Shown here piece by piece: positions 27,158-35,698 of a stretch of DNA of 43,046 bases. The DNA comes from Planctomycetota bacterium (GTDB taxonomy: Bacteria > Planctomycetota > Planctomycetia > Planctomycetales > Planctomycetaceae). Made by a program: the position numbers and the translations under genes. Location: NCBI GenBank assembly GCA_027624335.1, contig JAQBWV010000024.1:1-43046 (forward strand), given 5' to 3'. The notes under the pieces are model-generated. The model did no database searches. It was not told the origin of the DNA and was given only the letters and a program-made list of their open reading frames with translations. Positions within the stretch are counted from its first letter, which is position 1, and every line of letters starts with the position of its first letter.

Positions 27158-30100
27158 CTACTTGCCGAGGCAGATCACGGTTCCGTCTTGCGTGGACAGG
27201 AAGAGTTGACCTCGGGCGGCGGCCATGCCGTCCCAGATGGGGAGCGAGTCCAGCTGCACATCGGAGATCGTCGAGCCGTCGTTTGCAGAGATCGCTCGCA
27301 GCAGCGAACCTTTCGATCCATTGAGCAGCGCGTCCTGCTCGGCCAGCACCGCTTCGACGGAGACGTCACGGTTCTTCAGCTTCTCGAACGTTTCCGCTTC
27401 GTCGACGATGTCGGGAGGGCCGACGATGAACAGGGTTGGCCCGGTTTTTACCATGGCCCGGACAAACAGTGGTGCGTCTTTCGTCCAGTGAGGTGCGACG
27501 AATGAACCGCCGGATCTGCCGCCGCCGCCCTTCGCCTGCCCTGTGAAATGAAGTGCCTTTCCAGAACGACCGACAACAGATGTCGCAGAGACGATCTCTC
27601 CATGATTGCCGGCTTTTGATTCATCATCGGCTTTCCCGTTGGTGAACGAGCTGGCGAAGACAGCTTTCCCTTCGAGTCGTTCCGGAGCTTCGATGTGCTG
27701 CTCAACATCGGCAGCGGTGAACAATCCATGAATGATCTTCACGTCGTCGATCACGCCGGAGAATCCATAGGGAGACTGGTACTCGCCCACGGCGCTGCCG
27801 TCGTCCGCTCCGATTTCAATCGACTGAACGGGAGCTTTCGGAATGAGTCCTTCGACTTTTGCGGAAGCGACCAGTGATCCGTTGACGTAGAGGGCGACCT
27901 GACCGTCGGTGGTGATTGCTCCAGCGAGCTTCGTCCACTTGCCGACAACGGATTCTTTGCCGGAGACCTGCACCAGCTTGTCGTTGATGCGAGCGGCAAA
28001 CTGCGGTTGACCTTTCGTGATGAATAAAGAGTAACCTTGTGCTGGACCGCCGTGAGCAGCGACGACTCCGTTTGGCTTTTCGATGTTGGCCCAGGCTTCG
28101 ACGAAGATTGACTTGTTACTCGGATCGATCTTGTTCGACAGCGGAACCCGGACCATGGAGGCGCTGCTGGTTTTGCCTTTACGATCCGGTTTTGCGCTCT
28201 CGGGGACTTCCGGAGCTTCGCGGGGAGCCGAAAAGAGCTGATGTTCCAGCACGGTCGTCCATTTCAGGTGCTCGGGTTTGCGACCGAAGCCGTAGACGTT
28301 GTCTTCATCGAACACGAGGATTCGACCGGACGGAGCAAATTTACCCGCCTGGTAATAACCCGCGTGTCCGCCAGCGAAGCTCTGGCCATAGACCCAGTAA
28401 GAGCGATGGAACCAGGTGTCGTCCAGAAAGCCCATCGGCGCGAACAGGTGAGCGTGCTTGCCGGCGTGGACCGAAGCTTGAGCCGCGAAGTCGCCCGAGT
28501 TCGGTCCGATGTCGAAGCGCTGTCCTTCCTGGTCCAGCCGTTGCGACTTCATGTAAACCGAATCGCCGTCGCTCGACAGGATGTCCGGCAACCCGACGGG
28601 CATCTGCAGCGTCTGATGTCGCATTTGCAGGTTGTCGCCGGTTTCCGGATCGATCTCGTCGATGATCGACTCAGCGACCATGCTGCCGGTTCGAGCGTCG
28701 AGTTTCAGGAACCTCAGGCCGCCGTCGAGAAAGTTGGATCGGCCGGCGACTCCGAACACAAATCCGTTTTGAACCAGCACGCTGCCGTGAACCGGCCAGA
28801 CGGATTCGAGTTGTTCGAAAGACATCAGTCGGCGATCCTGGGGGGCAGCCAGGTAGCGCCAGACGAGATCTCCGTCGGTCGCTCGAACACAGTAAATCCA
28901 GCCGTCGTTGGCACCGAAGTAAACGCGACCGTCTTCAATCGAGGGTGGCGAGTCGACCCGACTGTCGGCCGTAAACGTCCACGCGATTTCTCCGGTCGTT
29001 GCGTTGAGAGCGTGGACACGATGTTCGTCGATCTGCGTAACGAACAGCTTGCCCTCAGCCACGGTGACACTGGAAAGTCGTCCGCCGATTTTCGTCGTCC
29101 ACTTTTTCGTCAGGTCTGACGGAACGCCTGCTGAAGACGTTCCGCTGCGAGCCTGGTCATGCCGATACGTCGGCCAGTCGTCGCCCACCGACGCTGCGGT
29201 GATGGCATCACCAAAGGCAGGGCCTTTGACCAGCCGTGTATTTTCAAGAATGTCTTCAGGCGTCTCTCTCGAAACACTCGTCGGAGCCAGAGCGTTAAAG
29301 CCGTACAGTTTGGCTTCCGGGTAACAGGCGCAGTTGTGCGGCGGAGCGTAAACCAGCCCGTTGCACGGCATGATTCCGTACAGGCAGCCACCTCGCACCC
29401 AGTGGTTGATGTCCCAGCTTTTGTTTTCCGTGTCGACAAACTCGATGCCCGTGCGAGACGGAATGATGAATCTTTCAGTTGCTTTGGCGATGTAGCAGCG
29501 ATGGTGGAACCAGTAAGCGCTGACGTCGGGCGGGAAGGAGATTTTCACTTCGCCGGTTCGAACGTCGCGAGCGGTGAAGATACCCGAATCGCCGCCGCTG
29601 GTCGTCGGAGCGGACCAGACCATATTTTTGACAACCAGCAGGTCTTCCGGCGACTGATAGCCGGATCGATCGTGCGGAGCTTCCCACAGTACCTTGCCTG
29701 ACTTCACGTCGAACGCTTTCATCATTCGTTCGCCGCCCGCGTACAGCAGGACGTCACCATGAATGACGAGTCGCGGCCCGAAGTTGTACGTGATGGTGCG
29801 GCGACGCTCGGCTGGCTCGGAACTCCACTCGACATTACCGGTCGTTCGGTTAAGGCACACCACCTTCTCACCGTCGTGAAGGTAAACGCGGTCGCTGTCA
29901 GCAGTCAGGGTCAGCGGTGCGACTCGCGTCTGACGACTCCAGTTGGTCTTACCGGACTTCGCATCGACCGCCATAACGACAACAGGTTTTTCGTCCCACC
30001 GCCAGTTCTTACCAACGTCTCCCTGATCGCCGACGACGGCATTAACCGGCGCGTATCTGGCGAGGTCCGACTCACCCTTGTTGACGACCAGAAACAGCGT

Positions 30101-31063
30101 TCCGTTTTCGTAAATAATCTCTTCCGTCGACCCTGTGTCTTCGTAGGTGCGAACAATCTCGCCGGTAGCGGCGTCGATCGCGGACAGCGGTGCGTCGATT
30201 GCCAGTGTGGCGAACACCAAATCTTCTGACGCGACCAGCCGCCGAGCCAGTTGTGTCGGCCCGCTCTTCAGCGGCCACAGATGACTGTGCCATTTCGGGA
30301 TGTCCTGCTTCCAGAGGATCGTTCCGTTGAACGCGTCTCGACCGATTAGCTTCCAGCTGGGCGGAAGTTGAATTGAAACTCGCGAGCCTTCGTCCATGAT
30401 GTAGAAGAGTCTCCCGCCCGCTGAGACGAGTGCACTCATGCTGGCCATACGATCGTGGTGTCTCGACCAGCGAGGACTGCCCAGCCACTGCAGATGCCGC
30501 GGCGGTCCAACAACCGTGTCCTGAGCGACAGCATTGTTGCTCGCACTGTGCAGGTAGTGAGACCAGTCGTCGATGTTTCCCGGTCGCGGTTTGACGATCT
30601 TCTTCCAGAACTCGCCATCCCGGATGAATGCGACTCCGTTGGGAGTCAAAGCCCGCAGGATTTCGTCGTTTGAGATTCCGCTGCGGTCTTCCATCACGAT
30701 CAGATTGACAAGGTTCTCGATGTACGGCAGCCGTTCGCCCGTGAGCAGTCCGACAGAGACCTCGCCATAAACTCCCATCTTCTGCAGAGCGGCGCGGGCA
30801 GCTTCGACTTTCGCGATGTCGCGATCGATGCCGTGGACCTGGTATCGACTGTGGGGTTTCAGAGCGGCCGTCAGTTTGCCATCGCTCAGGCCAACGTGGA
30901 CGACCAGCCCACCCTTGATTCCGGACTGTTCGATCAGCATCGCAGCTTCCGAAGCCGAAGCCGAAGCCGAAGCCGGAGCGGCGCTGGCAACGGAACCACT
31001 CGACGGGGACACGAGCACAAACATTGCGAACAGAGACAAAACTGCAAGTGATGGTCGAATCAT
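27158..31063 (-). CDS. Secreted methyltransferase-like / PQQ-type beta-propeller / LamG-like giant protein
   Basis: The start is ATG 31063, which leads straight into a signal peptide (residues 1-29); the longer open frame does not. The product is 1301 residues. After an Ala-Ser dipeptide linker comes a class I methyltransferase-like module (about 40-150) with a degenerate motif I (VVHVGLSDGKLTAAL) and an acidic beta2 end (VHGIDRD). A first propeller region (A, about 155-620) starts DDWSHYLHSASN. A second (B, about 626-950) starts DWPTYRHDQARSG and contains AND/GRVYFGANDGWIYC-type PQQ blades. A LamG/concanavalin-like domain (about 974-1124) and a last blade-like piece (about 1200-1301, ending STQDGTVICLGK) follow. 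S-adenosylmethionine is not expected outside the cytoplasm, so the first module may bind another ligand. It is paralogous to the protein at 38895. Confidence 0.85.
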   Translation of the reverse strand: MIRPSLAVLSLFAMFVLVSPSSGSVASAAPASASASASEAAMLIEQSGIKGGLVVHVGLSDGKLTAALKPHSRYQVHGIDRDIAKVEAARAALQKMGVYGEVSVGLLTGERLPYIENLVNLIVMEDRSGISNDEILRALTPNGVAFIRDGEFWKKIVKPRPGNIDDWSHYLHSASNNAVAQDTVVGPPRHLQWLGSPRWSRHHDRMASMSALVSAGGRLFYIMDEGSRVSIQLPPSWKLIGRDAFNGTILWKQDIPKWHSHLWPLKSGPTQLARRLVASEDLVFATLAIDAPLSAIDAATGEIVRTYEDTGSTEEIIYENGTLFLVVNKGESDLARYAPVNAVVGDQGDVGKNWRWDEKPVVVMAVDAKSGKTNWSRQTRVAPLTLTADSDRVYLHDGEKVVCLNRTTGNVEWSSEPAERRRTITYNFGPRLVIHGDVLLYAGGERMMKAFDVKSGKVLWEAPHDRSGYQSPEDLLVVKNMVWSAPTTSGGDSGIFTARDVRTGEVKISFPPDVSAYWFHHRCYIAKATERFIIPSRTGIEFVDTENKSWDINHWVRGGCLYGIMPCNGLVYAPPHNCACYPEAKLYGFNALAPTSVSRETPEDILENTRLVKGPAFGDAITAASVGDDWPTYRHDQARSGTSSAGVPSDLTKKWTTKIGGRLSSVTVAEGKLFVTQIDEHRVHALNATTGEIAWTFTADSRVDSPPSIEDGRVYFGANDGWIYCVRATDGDLVWRYLAAPQDRRLMSFEQLESVWPVHGSVLVQNGFVFGVAGRSNFLDGGLRFLKLDARTGSMVAESIIDEIDPETGDNLQMRHQTLQMPVGLPDILSSDGDSVYMKSQRLDQEGQRFDIGPNSGDFAAQASVHAGKHAHLFAPMGFLDDTWFHRSYWVYGQSFAGGHAGYYQAGKFAPSGRILVFDEDNVYGFGRKPEHLKWTTVLEHQLFSAPREAPEVPESAKPDRKGKTSSASMVRVPLSNKIDPSNKSIFVEAWANIEKPNGVVAAHGGPAQGYSLFITKGQPQFAARINDKLVQVSGKESVVGKWTKLAGAITTDGQVALYVNGSLVASAKVEGLIPKAPVQSIEIGADDGSAVGEYQSPYGFSGVIDDVKIIHGLFTAADVEQHIEAPERLEGKAVFASSFTNGKADDESKAGNHGEIVSATSVVGRSGKALHFTGQAKGGGGRSGGSFVAPHWTKDAPLFVRAMVKTGPTLFIVGPPDIVDEAETFEKLKNRDVSVEAVLAEQDALLNGSKGSLLRAISANDGSTISDVQLDSLPIWDGMAAARGQLFLSTQDGTVICLGK
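30949..30978. repeat. Hexanucleotide tandem repeat (CCGAAG)4 plus one variant unit
   Basis: Four perfect CCGAAG units (30949-30972) and a CCGGAG unit lie inside the propeller gene at 27158. They encode an Ala-Ser dipeptide run right after the signal peptide. Changes in copy number would stay in frame and lengthen or shorten the linker between the cleavage site and the methyltransferase-like module. Confidence 0.85.
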
Positions 31064-31561
31064 GATCGGGTGTCCCCAGACAGAAAGTCGCGGCTCAGAA
31101 ATCGATGTTGCACAATACAGAGATCTGACAGAGTCGAGGCGAAGAATGCAATTCTCTCGATTTGACGACGCCGTGCGGATCACGCAGGCCTCCGCCGCCA
31201 CGTTGGAGAACGTCACTATGGTCTGGCAATCTGTTGTGAGATAAGGGGTTAAATCCGCTTCACGTACCCTGTCGCTCACAATGTTGACGCCAGAAGTGGC
31301 GTTGTCCCATTCGGACGCGTTCCTTACCTCAGTCGCCTGCTCACTGCAGGTGTAAATAACAGGTCCCCGCGTGCTCGCTAATCTCACAGAAAACCGGAAT
31401 AACCGGGCGTGGTGGCGTTTCTCTATTTTTCAGAGATTCACTCTAAGAACCCGGTTGCCGCTTCGTCATCGAGGCAGCACGACTCAGCGACACAGTTGTT
31501 CTTTGCGAGGATTCGCGAAGTCGACGGTCGCCTGAACCGGGGACATGAAAGTCCGGGGACG
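31064..31561. other. Divergent intergenic region between the propeller gene and the ECF sigma gene
   Basis: These 498 bases separate two divergent genes. A perfect hairpin ACGCCA-GAAG-TGGCGT lies at 31287-31302, and TCTCT/AGAGA with a T-rich 7-base loop at 31420-31436. The open frame continuing into the region from each side lacks family similarity. I could not find a well-spaced GGAAC/GTC-type ECF promoter. Otherwise nothing recognisable. Confidence 0.4.
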
Positions 31562-32083
31562 ATGATGAACAACGGGCAGGTCAGCCAGTCCGAGTGGATC
31601 CGGGAAGCTCTTCTGAAATACGAGGGGCCGCTGGTTCGTTATGCGCAGCGGATCACCGGTGAGCTGGAACTGGCTCGCGACATCGTGCAGGAAACTTTTC
31701 TCAAGCTCTGTCGGCAGGAACGAGCGGAAGTGGATGGCCATCTTTCTCAGTGGCTGTTCACCGTGTGCCGCAACAGGGCTCTTGACGTGCAGCGAAAGGA
31801 GCGTCGGATGACTACGACCACCGCACTGGATGAGCGAATTTCGACCGACGGAACGGAATCGCCCGATGATGCCGCCGAACAGAAGGACTCGATGGCCCGA
31901 GTCCTCCAACAGTTGGACCGCCTGCCGGAAAATCAACAGGACGTCATCCGACTGAAATTTCAAAACGAACTCAGCTATCGCGAGATCGCTGAGATTACCG
32001 GCCTGACGGTTTCCAACGTGGGCTTCCTGCTTCACGTCGGCCTGAAACGACTTCGCGAGCTGATGCAGGTCGAACTGGCCTGA
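31562..32083 (+). CDS. ECF-type RNA polymerase sigma factor
   Basis: The start chosen is ATG 31562 (ATG 31565 equally possible), with GGGGA upstream; the frame is open to 31409 but the earlier part is unlike sigma factors. The 173-residue protein has sigma region 2 (about 12-80; LVRYAQRITGELELARDIVQ, then ETFLKLCRQ) and region 4 (about 110-165; LPENQQDVIRLKF, then YREIAEITGLTVSNVGFLLH), joined by an acidic linker. There is no region 3, as expected for extracytoplasmic-function sigma factors. The next gene, 52 bases downstream, encodes a membrane protein whose N-terminus resembles an anti-sigma domain, so the pair probably forms a signalling unit. Confidence 0.92.
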   Translation: MMNNGQVSQSEWIREALLKYEGPLVRYAQRITGELELARDIVQETFLKLCRQERAEVDGHLSQWLFTVCRNRALDVQRKERRMTTTTALDERISTDGTESPDDAAEQKDSMARVLQQLDRLPENQQDVIRLKFQNELSYREIAEITGLTVSNVGFLLHVGLKRLRELMQVELA

Positions 32084-32135
32084 CTCGCAACCACGCAGCT
32101 CCTCCCCACAACCACCTCCCACCGGGAGATTCGAA

Positions 32136-35100
32136 ATGACGAATCCAGTATTCAATCCTGACGACCCTCGCCTGACAGCTTTCGTGCTGGGCGAGATCGA
32201 CGACAGTGACCGAGCAGCAATCGAGCAGCTTCTGGAAACCTCTCCGGAAGCTCAGGCAGTCATCAAAGAGATCGGGGATACCATCGACGTGCTCCGCGAC
32301 GGGCTGGCTTCCGAGCCGGTTCCGGCGTTGACTGCCGATCAGCGAGCAATCGTCGAACAGCACTCCAGCGGAGCGGTTGTTGTCTCTGCCCCACTGGCGG
32401 CAGCTTCGGCGGTCCGTGTTCAACGTCCGCGGGCAAGGTTCGCGAAACTGGCGGGCTTCGTGGCATCGATCTCCGTTCTGGCTTTGACCGTCGCCTTGAT
32501 CCTGCCTGCCGGGCAGCAGGCCCGGGATGCATCGATGAGTTCTATACGGCGTAATGCGGAGAAGCTTAGTCAGCTTGTTGCGGCGAGCACTCCGGCAGAA
32601 ACGGAAGAGTCATTCGCCTACAGCGATCAGCAAAAGCCAGGTGGCGAGAGCGCTTCGCGCCGTCTGGATTCCGCCGACGAGTTCAAACTAACAGGCGCCG
32701 GTGCGAGTGCCCGCTTGGGCGATGGCAGGGTGTCTTCAATGGTCACTCAGAATGAACCCTTGGCGAGACCGTTTGGGGCAGTGCCTGGCTCATTGGACGT
32801 TACTGCAACACCAGTGGTGGACGGTCCTGAAGGTGCGGCCAACACAGTCCTGGGTGGCAAAGCCCGACCGGCGAGAAAGGAGTCAGACGACTACGCAGCG
32901 ACAGCTAATCCGGCAACCTCAGCTCCATCTCCGCCGAGTGTCGCACTGGCCAGCAAGGACAAGAACTCTCCCGGTTCAAATTCGTCGCTTGGGAAAGTGC
33001 ATCGTCAGTCGGCTCAGTCGCCAGAGCCGCTCGGTCAGGAGAGCGGAGACCGCCGTCGAATGGTCGTGAATGCAGAATTTGAACCGACAGCGAAACCAGG
33101 TGATGCTTCCGGTCCTCAGAGTGGAGGAGAGACTTCGAAGTTTCGGTTGGAAGCGGTTACGAAATCTCAGCCTGCTCCCACGAATGAAAAAAACGGGCCA
33201 GCTAAGGCGGACGGAACGGTCCGACATTCAAATGTCGTCGTTGCTGGTCGTCCGGTTGCTGACGGCAGCGGAGGCGGAGTCGCAGGGCCGAAGCCTGTTA
33301 GTGGCAAGCCCGCAGACCAGCTCGCCAGCCGAACATTGAAGACAACTGCGCCGAGTCAGCAGGGTTTGTCAGTCGCAGATGTCGATTCGAGAAAGGGATC
33401 TCTACAGCCGGTCCGACAGCCTGCCGCAGAATCTTCGGAAGCAGAGACCCTGCAGAAGGTTCAAAAGCTCGAAGCCGCTCGTGGTAAGTTGCTGGAACTT
33501 CAGACGAAGTCGCCACAGGAAGAAGCGGTCAAGCTTCAGATCGCGGCTGTTGAACGCCTTACTGAAGAACTCAAGCCGATCGCTCATCGGATGGAGCGGG
33601 AAAGAGGCGTCCGTGACCTGGAAGAGAATCTGCGTGAATACCGAACGCAACTCGGTTGGAATTCCGGAGCGAATGAACAGCAACTCGCGAGTGACAGAGC
33701 CAACTTCGGCACTGAGGCCTATGATCCCATCGTTGAAAACGATTTCATCGTGCCGGTGCCCGGTGACAAAGAGAAAGCTCTGTCGACGATCTCGATTGAT
33801 GTCGATACTGCCAGCTATGCCAACATGCGTCGCTTCCTGATTCGTGATCAGCTTCCACCAGCGAACTCCGTTCGCATCGAAGAGCTGGTCAACTACTTCA
33901 AGTACGACTATGCCGAACCGGAAGGCAACGAGCCATTCTCGGTGAAGACAGAACTTGCCCCGTGCCCGTGGCAGCGGAATCATCGTCTGGCGATGGTCGG
34001 ACTGAAGGCAAAGACGATCGATAAGGCTCAGCGTCCGCCGACGAACCTCGTCTACCTGCTGGACGTTTCCGGATCAATGCGTGCGTCGAACAAGCTGCCG
34101 CTCGTGCAGCAGTCGATGAGATTGCTGGTCGAAGAGATGACGGAAGACGACCGCATCGCCATCGTGACTTACGCCAGCAATGCCGGACTGCGACTTGATT
34201 CAACGCCGGGTTCAAAGAAAGCCGACATTCTGAAGATCATCGATGGCCTGCAGGCGGGCGGTTCGACCAACGGCGAAGGCGGCATCAAACTGGCTTATGA
34301 CGTCGCTATCCGCAACTACTTCCAGGGCGGAGCCAACCGGGTCATCCTCTGTACTGATGGCGACTTCAACGTGGGAGTCAGTAGCGACAATGCGCTGGTC
34401 GAGCTGATTCAGGAGAAAGCTGCCAGTGGTGTGTTCCTGAGTGTCTTTGGCTTCGGCATGGGTAACCTGAAAGATGCAAAGCTGGAAAAGCTTGCCGACA
34501 AAGGAAACGGCCACTACGGCTACATCGACAACCTGAACGAAGCACGCAAGGTCTTCCAGGATGAACTGGTTGGCACTCTCTACACGATCGCGAAAGACGT
34601 GAAGCTGCAGGTTGAATTCAACCCGGCCACTGTCGGAGCGTACCGACTGATCGGTTACGAAAATCGTAAACTCGCCGCTCAGGACTTCACCGACGACACC
34701 AAAGACGCTGGTGAAATTGGTTCGGGTCATACGGTGACTGCTCTGTACGAAATCATTCCGAAGCACTTGCTGCTGGAACAGCCTGGCATCGATGGATTGA
34801 AGTATCAGGCGGCTCAGAGGAAGAGGACCCCGGAAGAACCGCCCGTTCCCGAAGATGCTGCCGTCGCTGCCGCAGCGATGGAACTCTTCACGGTCAAACT
34901 GCGGTACAAGAAGCCGGATGAAGAAAGCAGTGTGGCCATCGCCAGCGACTACCCTGTGCAGGACATCGAGATTCCTGGTAAGGCTCTCGCGGCTACCAGC
35001 GATGACCTGATGTTTGCCGCTTCGGTCGCATCCTTCGGGATGAATCTGCGAGGCTCGCAGTACCGAGGCAACTGGGGTTTCGCCGAAGTCCTCGAAACAG

Positions 35101-35489
35101 TTCAAGGATCGCAAAGCGAACACGACGCCGCTCAGCGTGCGGAATTCGTGCAGCTGGTTCAGCGAGCCATGCGAATTACCGGTCAACAGACTGGACCGGA
35201 ACCGCCAGCAAACGTGACACCGATTGCACGTCCAGGCGAACTCGATTCTGCTGCAGCCCGGATCAAGGCATCGGTCGACGGAAAATATCGTCGCCTGGTG
35301 ACGAAGATCGAAGTTCGAGACGACTTCCAGCGTTTCGGAGCGTTCAACGACTACGGCCATTGGGACGGCACCGAGTACGCCGGTCACAAAGACCTGCCGC
35401 CTGGCAACTGGGTCTACGTGTACCCGAACTGGTACATCTGGGCCGAAGCCACCGTGCCGCCAGTCGAAGACAAACCAGAAGATAAGTAG
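32136..35489 (+). CDS. Membrane-anchored YfbK-like VWA protein with anti-sigma-like N-terminus
   Basis: The ATG at 32136 follows GGGAG (32124-32128) and gives 1117 residues. Residues 1-60 (DPRLTAFVLGEIDDSDRAAI) resemble the cytoplasmic helical part of planctomycete anti-sigma proteins but lack the HxxxCxxC zinc motif. One membrane helix lies near 106-126. A long low-complexity, Ser/Pro/Gln-rich region (about 130-440) and a coiled-coil stretch (about 445-520) lead to a YfbK-type N-terminal segment and a VWA domain. The metal site is D643-V-S-G-S-M648 with a downstream TDGDFNVG loop. A C-terminal domain of the family associated with VWA proteins (about 830-1110) closes the protein. Topology suggests a cytoplasmic sigma-binding head and a periplasmic VWA sensor or adhesion domain. 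A strong terminator follows. Confidence 0.85.
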   Translation: MTNPVFNPDDPRLTAFVLGEIDDSDRAAIEQLLETSPEAQAVIKEIGDTIDVLRDGLASEPVPALTADQRAIVEQHSSGAVVVSAPLAAASAVRVQRPRARFAKLAGFVASISVLALTVALILPAGQQARDASMSSIRRNAEKLSQLVAASTPAETEESFAYSDQQKPGGESASRRLDSADEFKLTGAGASARLGDGRVSSMVTQNEPLARPFGAVPGSLDVTATPVVDGPEGAANTVLGGKARPARKESDDYAATANPATSAPSPPSVALASKDKNSPGSNSSLGKVHRQSAQSPEPLGQESGDRRRMVVNAEFEPTAKPGDASGPQSGGETSKFRLEAVTKSQPAPTNEKNGPAKADGTVRHSNVVVAGRPVADGSGGGVAGPKPVSGKPADQLASRTLKTTAPSQQGLSVADVDSRKGSLQPVRQPAAESSEAETLQKVQKLEAARGKLLELQTKSPQEEAVKLQIAAVERLTEELKPIAHRMERERGVRDLEENLREYRTQLGWNSGANEQQLASDRANFGTEAYDPIVENDFIVPVPGDKEKALSTISIDVDTASYANMRRFLIRDQLPPANSVRIEELVNYFKYDYAEPEGNEPFSVKTELAPCPWQRNHRLAMVGLKAKTIDKAQRPPTNLVYLLDVSGSMRASNKLPLVQQSMRLLVEEMTEDDRIAIVTYASNAGLRLDSTPGSKKADILKIIDGLQAGGSTNGEGGIKLAYDVAIRNYFQGGANRVILCTDGDFNVGVSSDNALVELIQEKAASGVFLSVFGFGMGNLKDAKLEKLADKGNGHYGYIDNLNEARKVFQDELVGTLYTIAKDVKLQVEFNPATVGAYRLIGYENRKLAAQDFTDDTKDAGEIGSGHTVTALYEIIPKHLLLEQPGIDGLKYQAAQRKRTPEEPPVPEDAAVAAAAMELFTVKLRYKKPDEESSVAIASDYPVQDIEIPGKALAATSDDLMFAASVASFGMNLRGSQYRGNWGFAEVLETVQGSQSEHDAAQRAEFVQLVQRAMRITGQQTGPEPPANVTPIARPGELDSAAARIKASVDGKYRRLVTKIEVRDDFQRFGAFNDYGHWDGTEYAGHKDLPPGNWVYVYPNWYIWAEATVPPVEDKPEDK

Positions 35490-35500
35490 GTCAGGCTGTG

Positions 35501-35527
35501 CCTGACGAAGTTTGTACCTGACGAAGT
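35501..35527 (+). repeat. Direct repeat CCTGACGAAGT, two copies
   Basis: The 11-base unit occurs at 35501-35511 and 35517-35527, just after the VWA stop and before the terminator. The first copy is also the right arm of a small hairpin TCAGG-CTGTG-CCTGA (35491-35505). Its role is unknown; it may be replication slippage debris or a binding site. Confidence 0.6.
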
Positions 35528-35535
35528 CTGAGACC

Positions 35536-35575
35536 ACGGTGCGGCATGTCTCCATAACATGTCGCACCGTTTTTT
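35536..35575 (+). terminator. Intrinsic terminator after the VWA gene
   Basis: A 14-bp stem (ACGGTGCGGCATGT, 35536-35549, with ACATGTCGCACCGT, 35557-35570) has a single G-U pair in RNA and a 7-base loop, and is followed at once by six T residues (35570-35575). This is a textbook Rho-independent terminator ending the ECF sigma / VWA transcript, 47 bases after the stop codon. Confidence 0.9.
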
Positions 35576-35698
35576 GTGCCTTGCCATGTCTGTGACAGGG
35601 TTCGCCACGACGCCTGGCGGGAATATCCAGAGCAGCCTGCGCATCAGGCTGTCGGTTGTCGCTCGGTAAAAAGAGGCTCAGCAAACAGAGGAGTCGTC

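Noticed and set aside
31447..31467. GAACC and CGTC as an autoregulated ECF promoter
   Set aside because: The spacing is only 12 bases instead of about 16, so it is not a credible match.
34212..35684. A 490-residue open frame antisense to the VWA gene and through the terminator
   Set aside because: It crosses a textbook terminator and mirrors a conserved VWA gene; low-complexity histidine/valine-rich translation without motifs.
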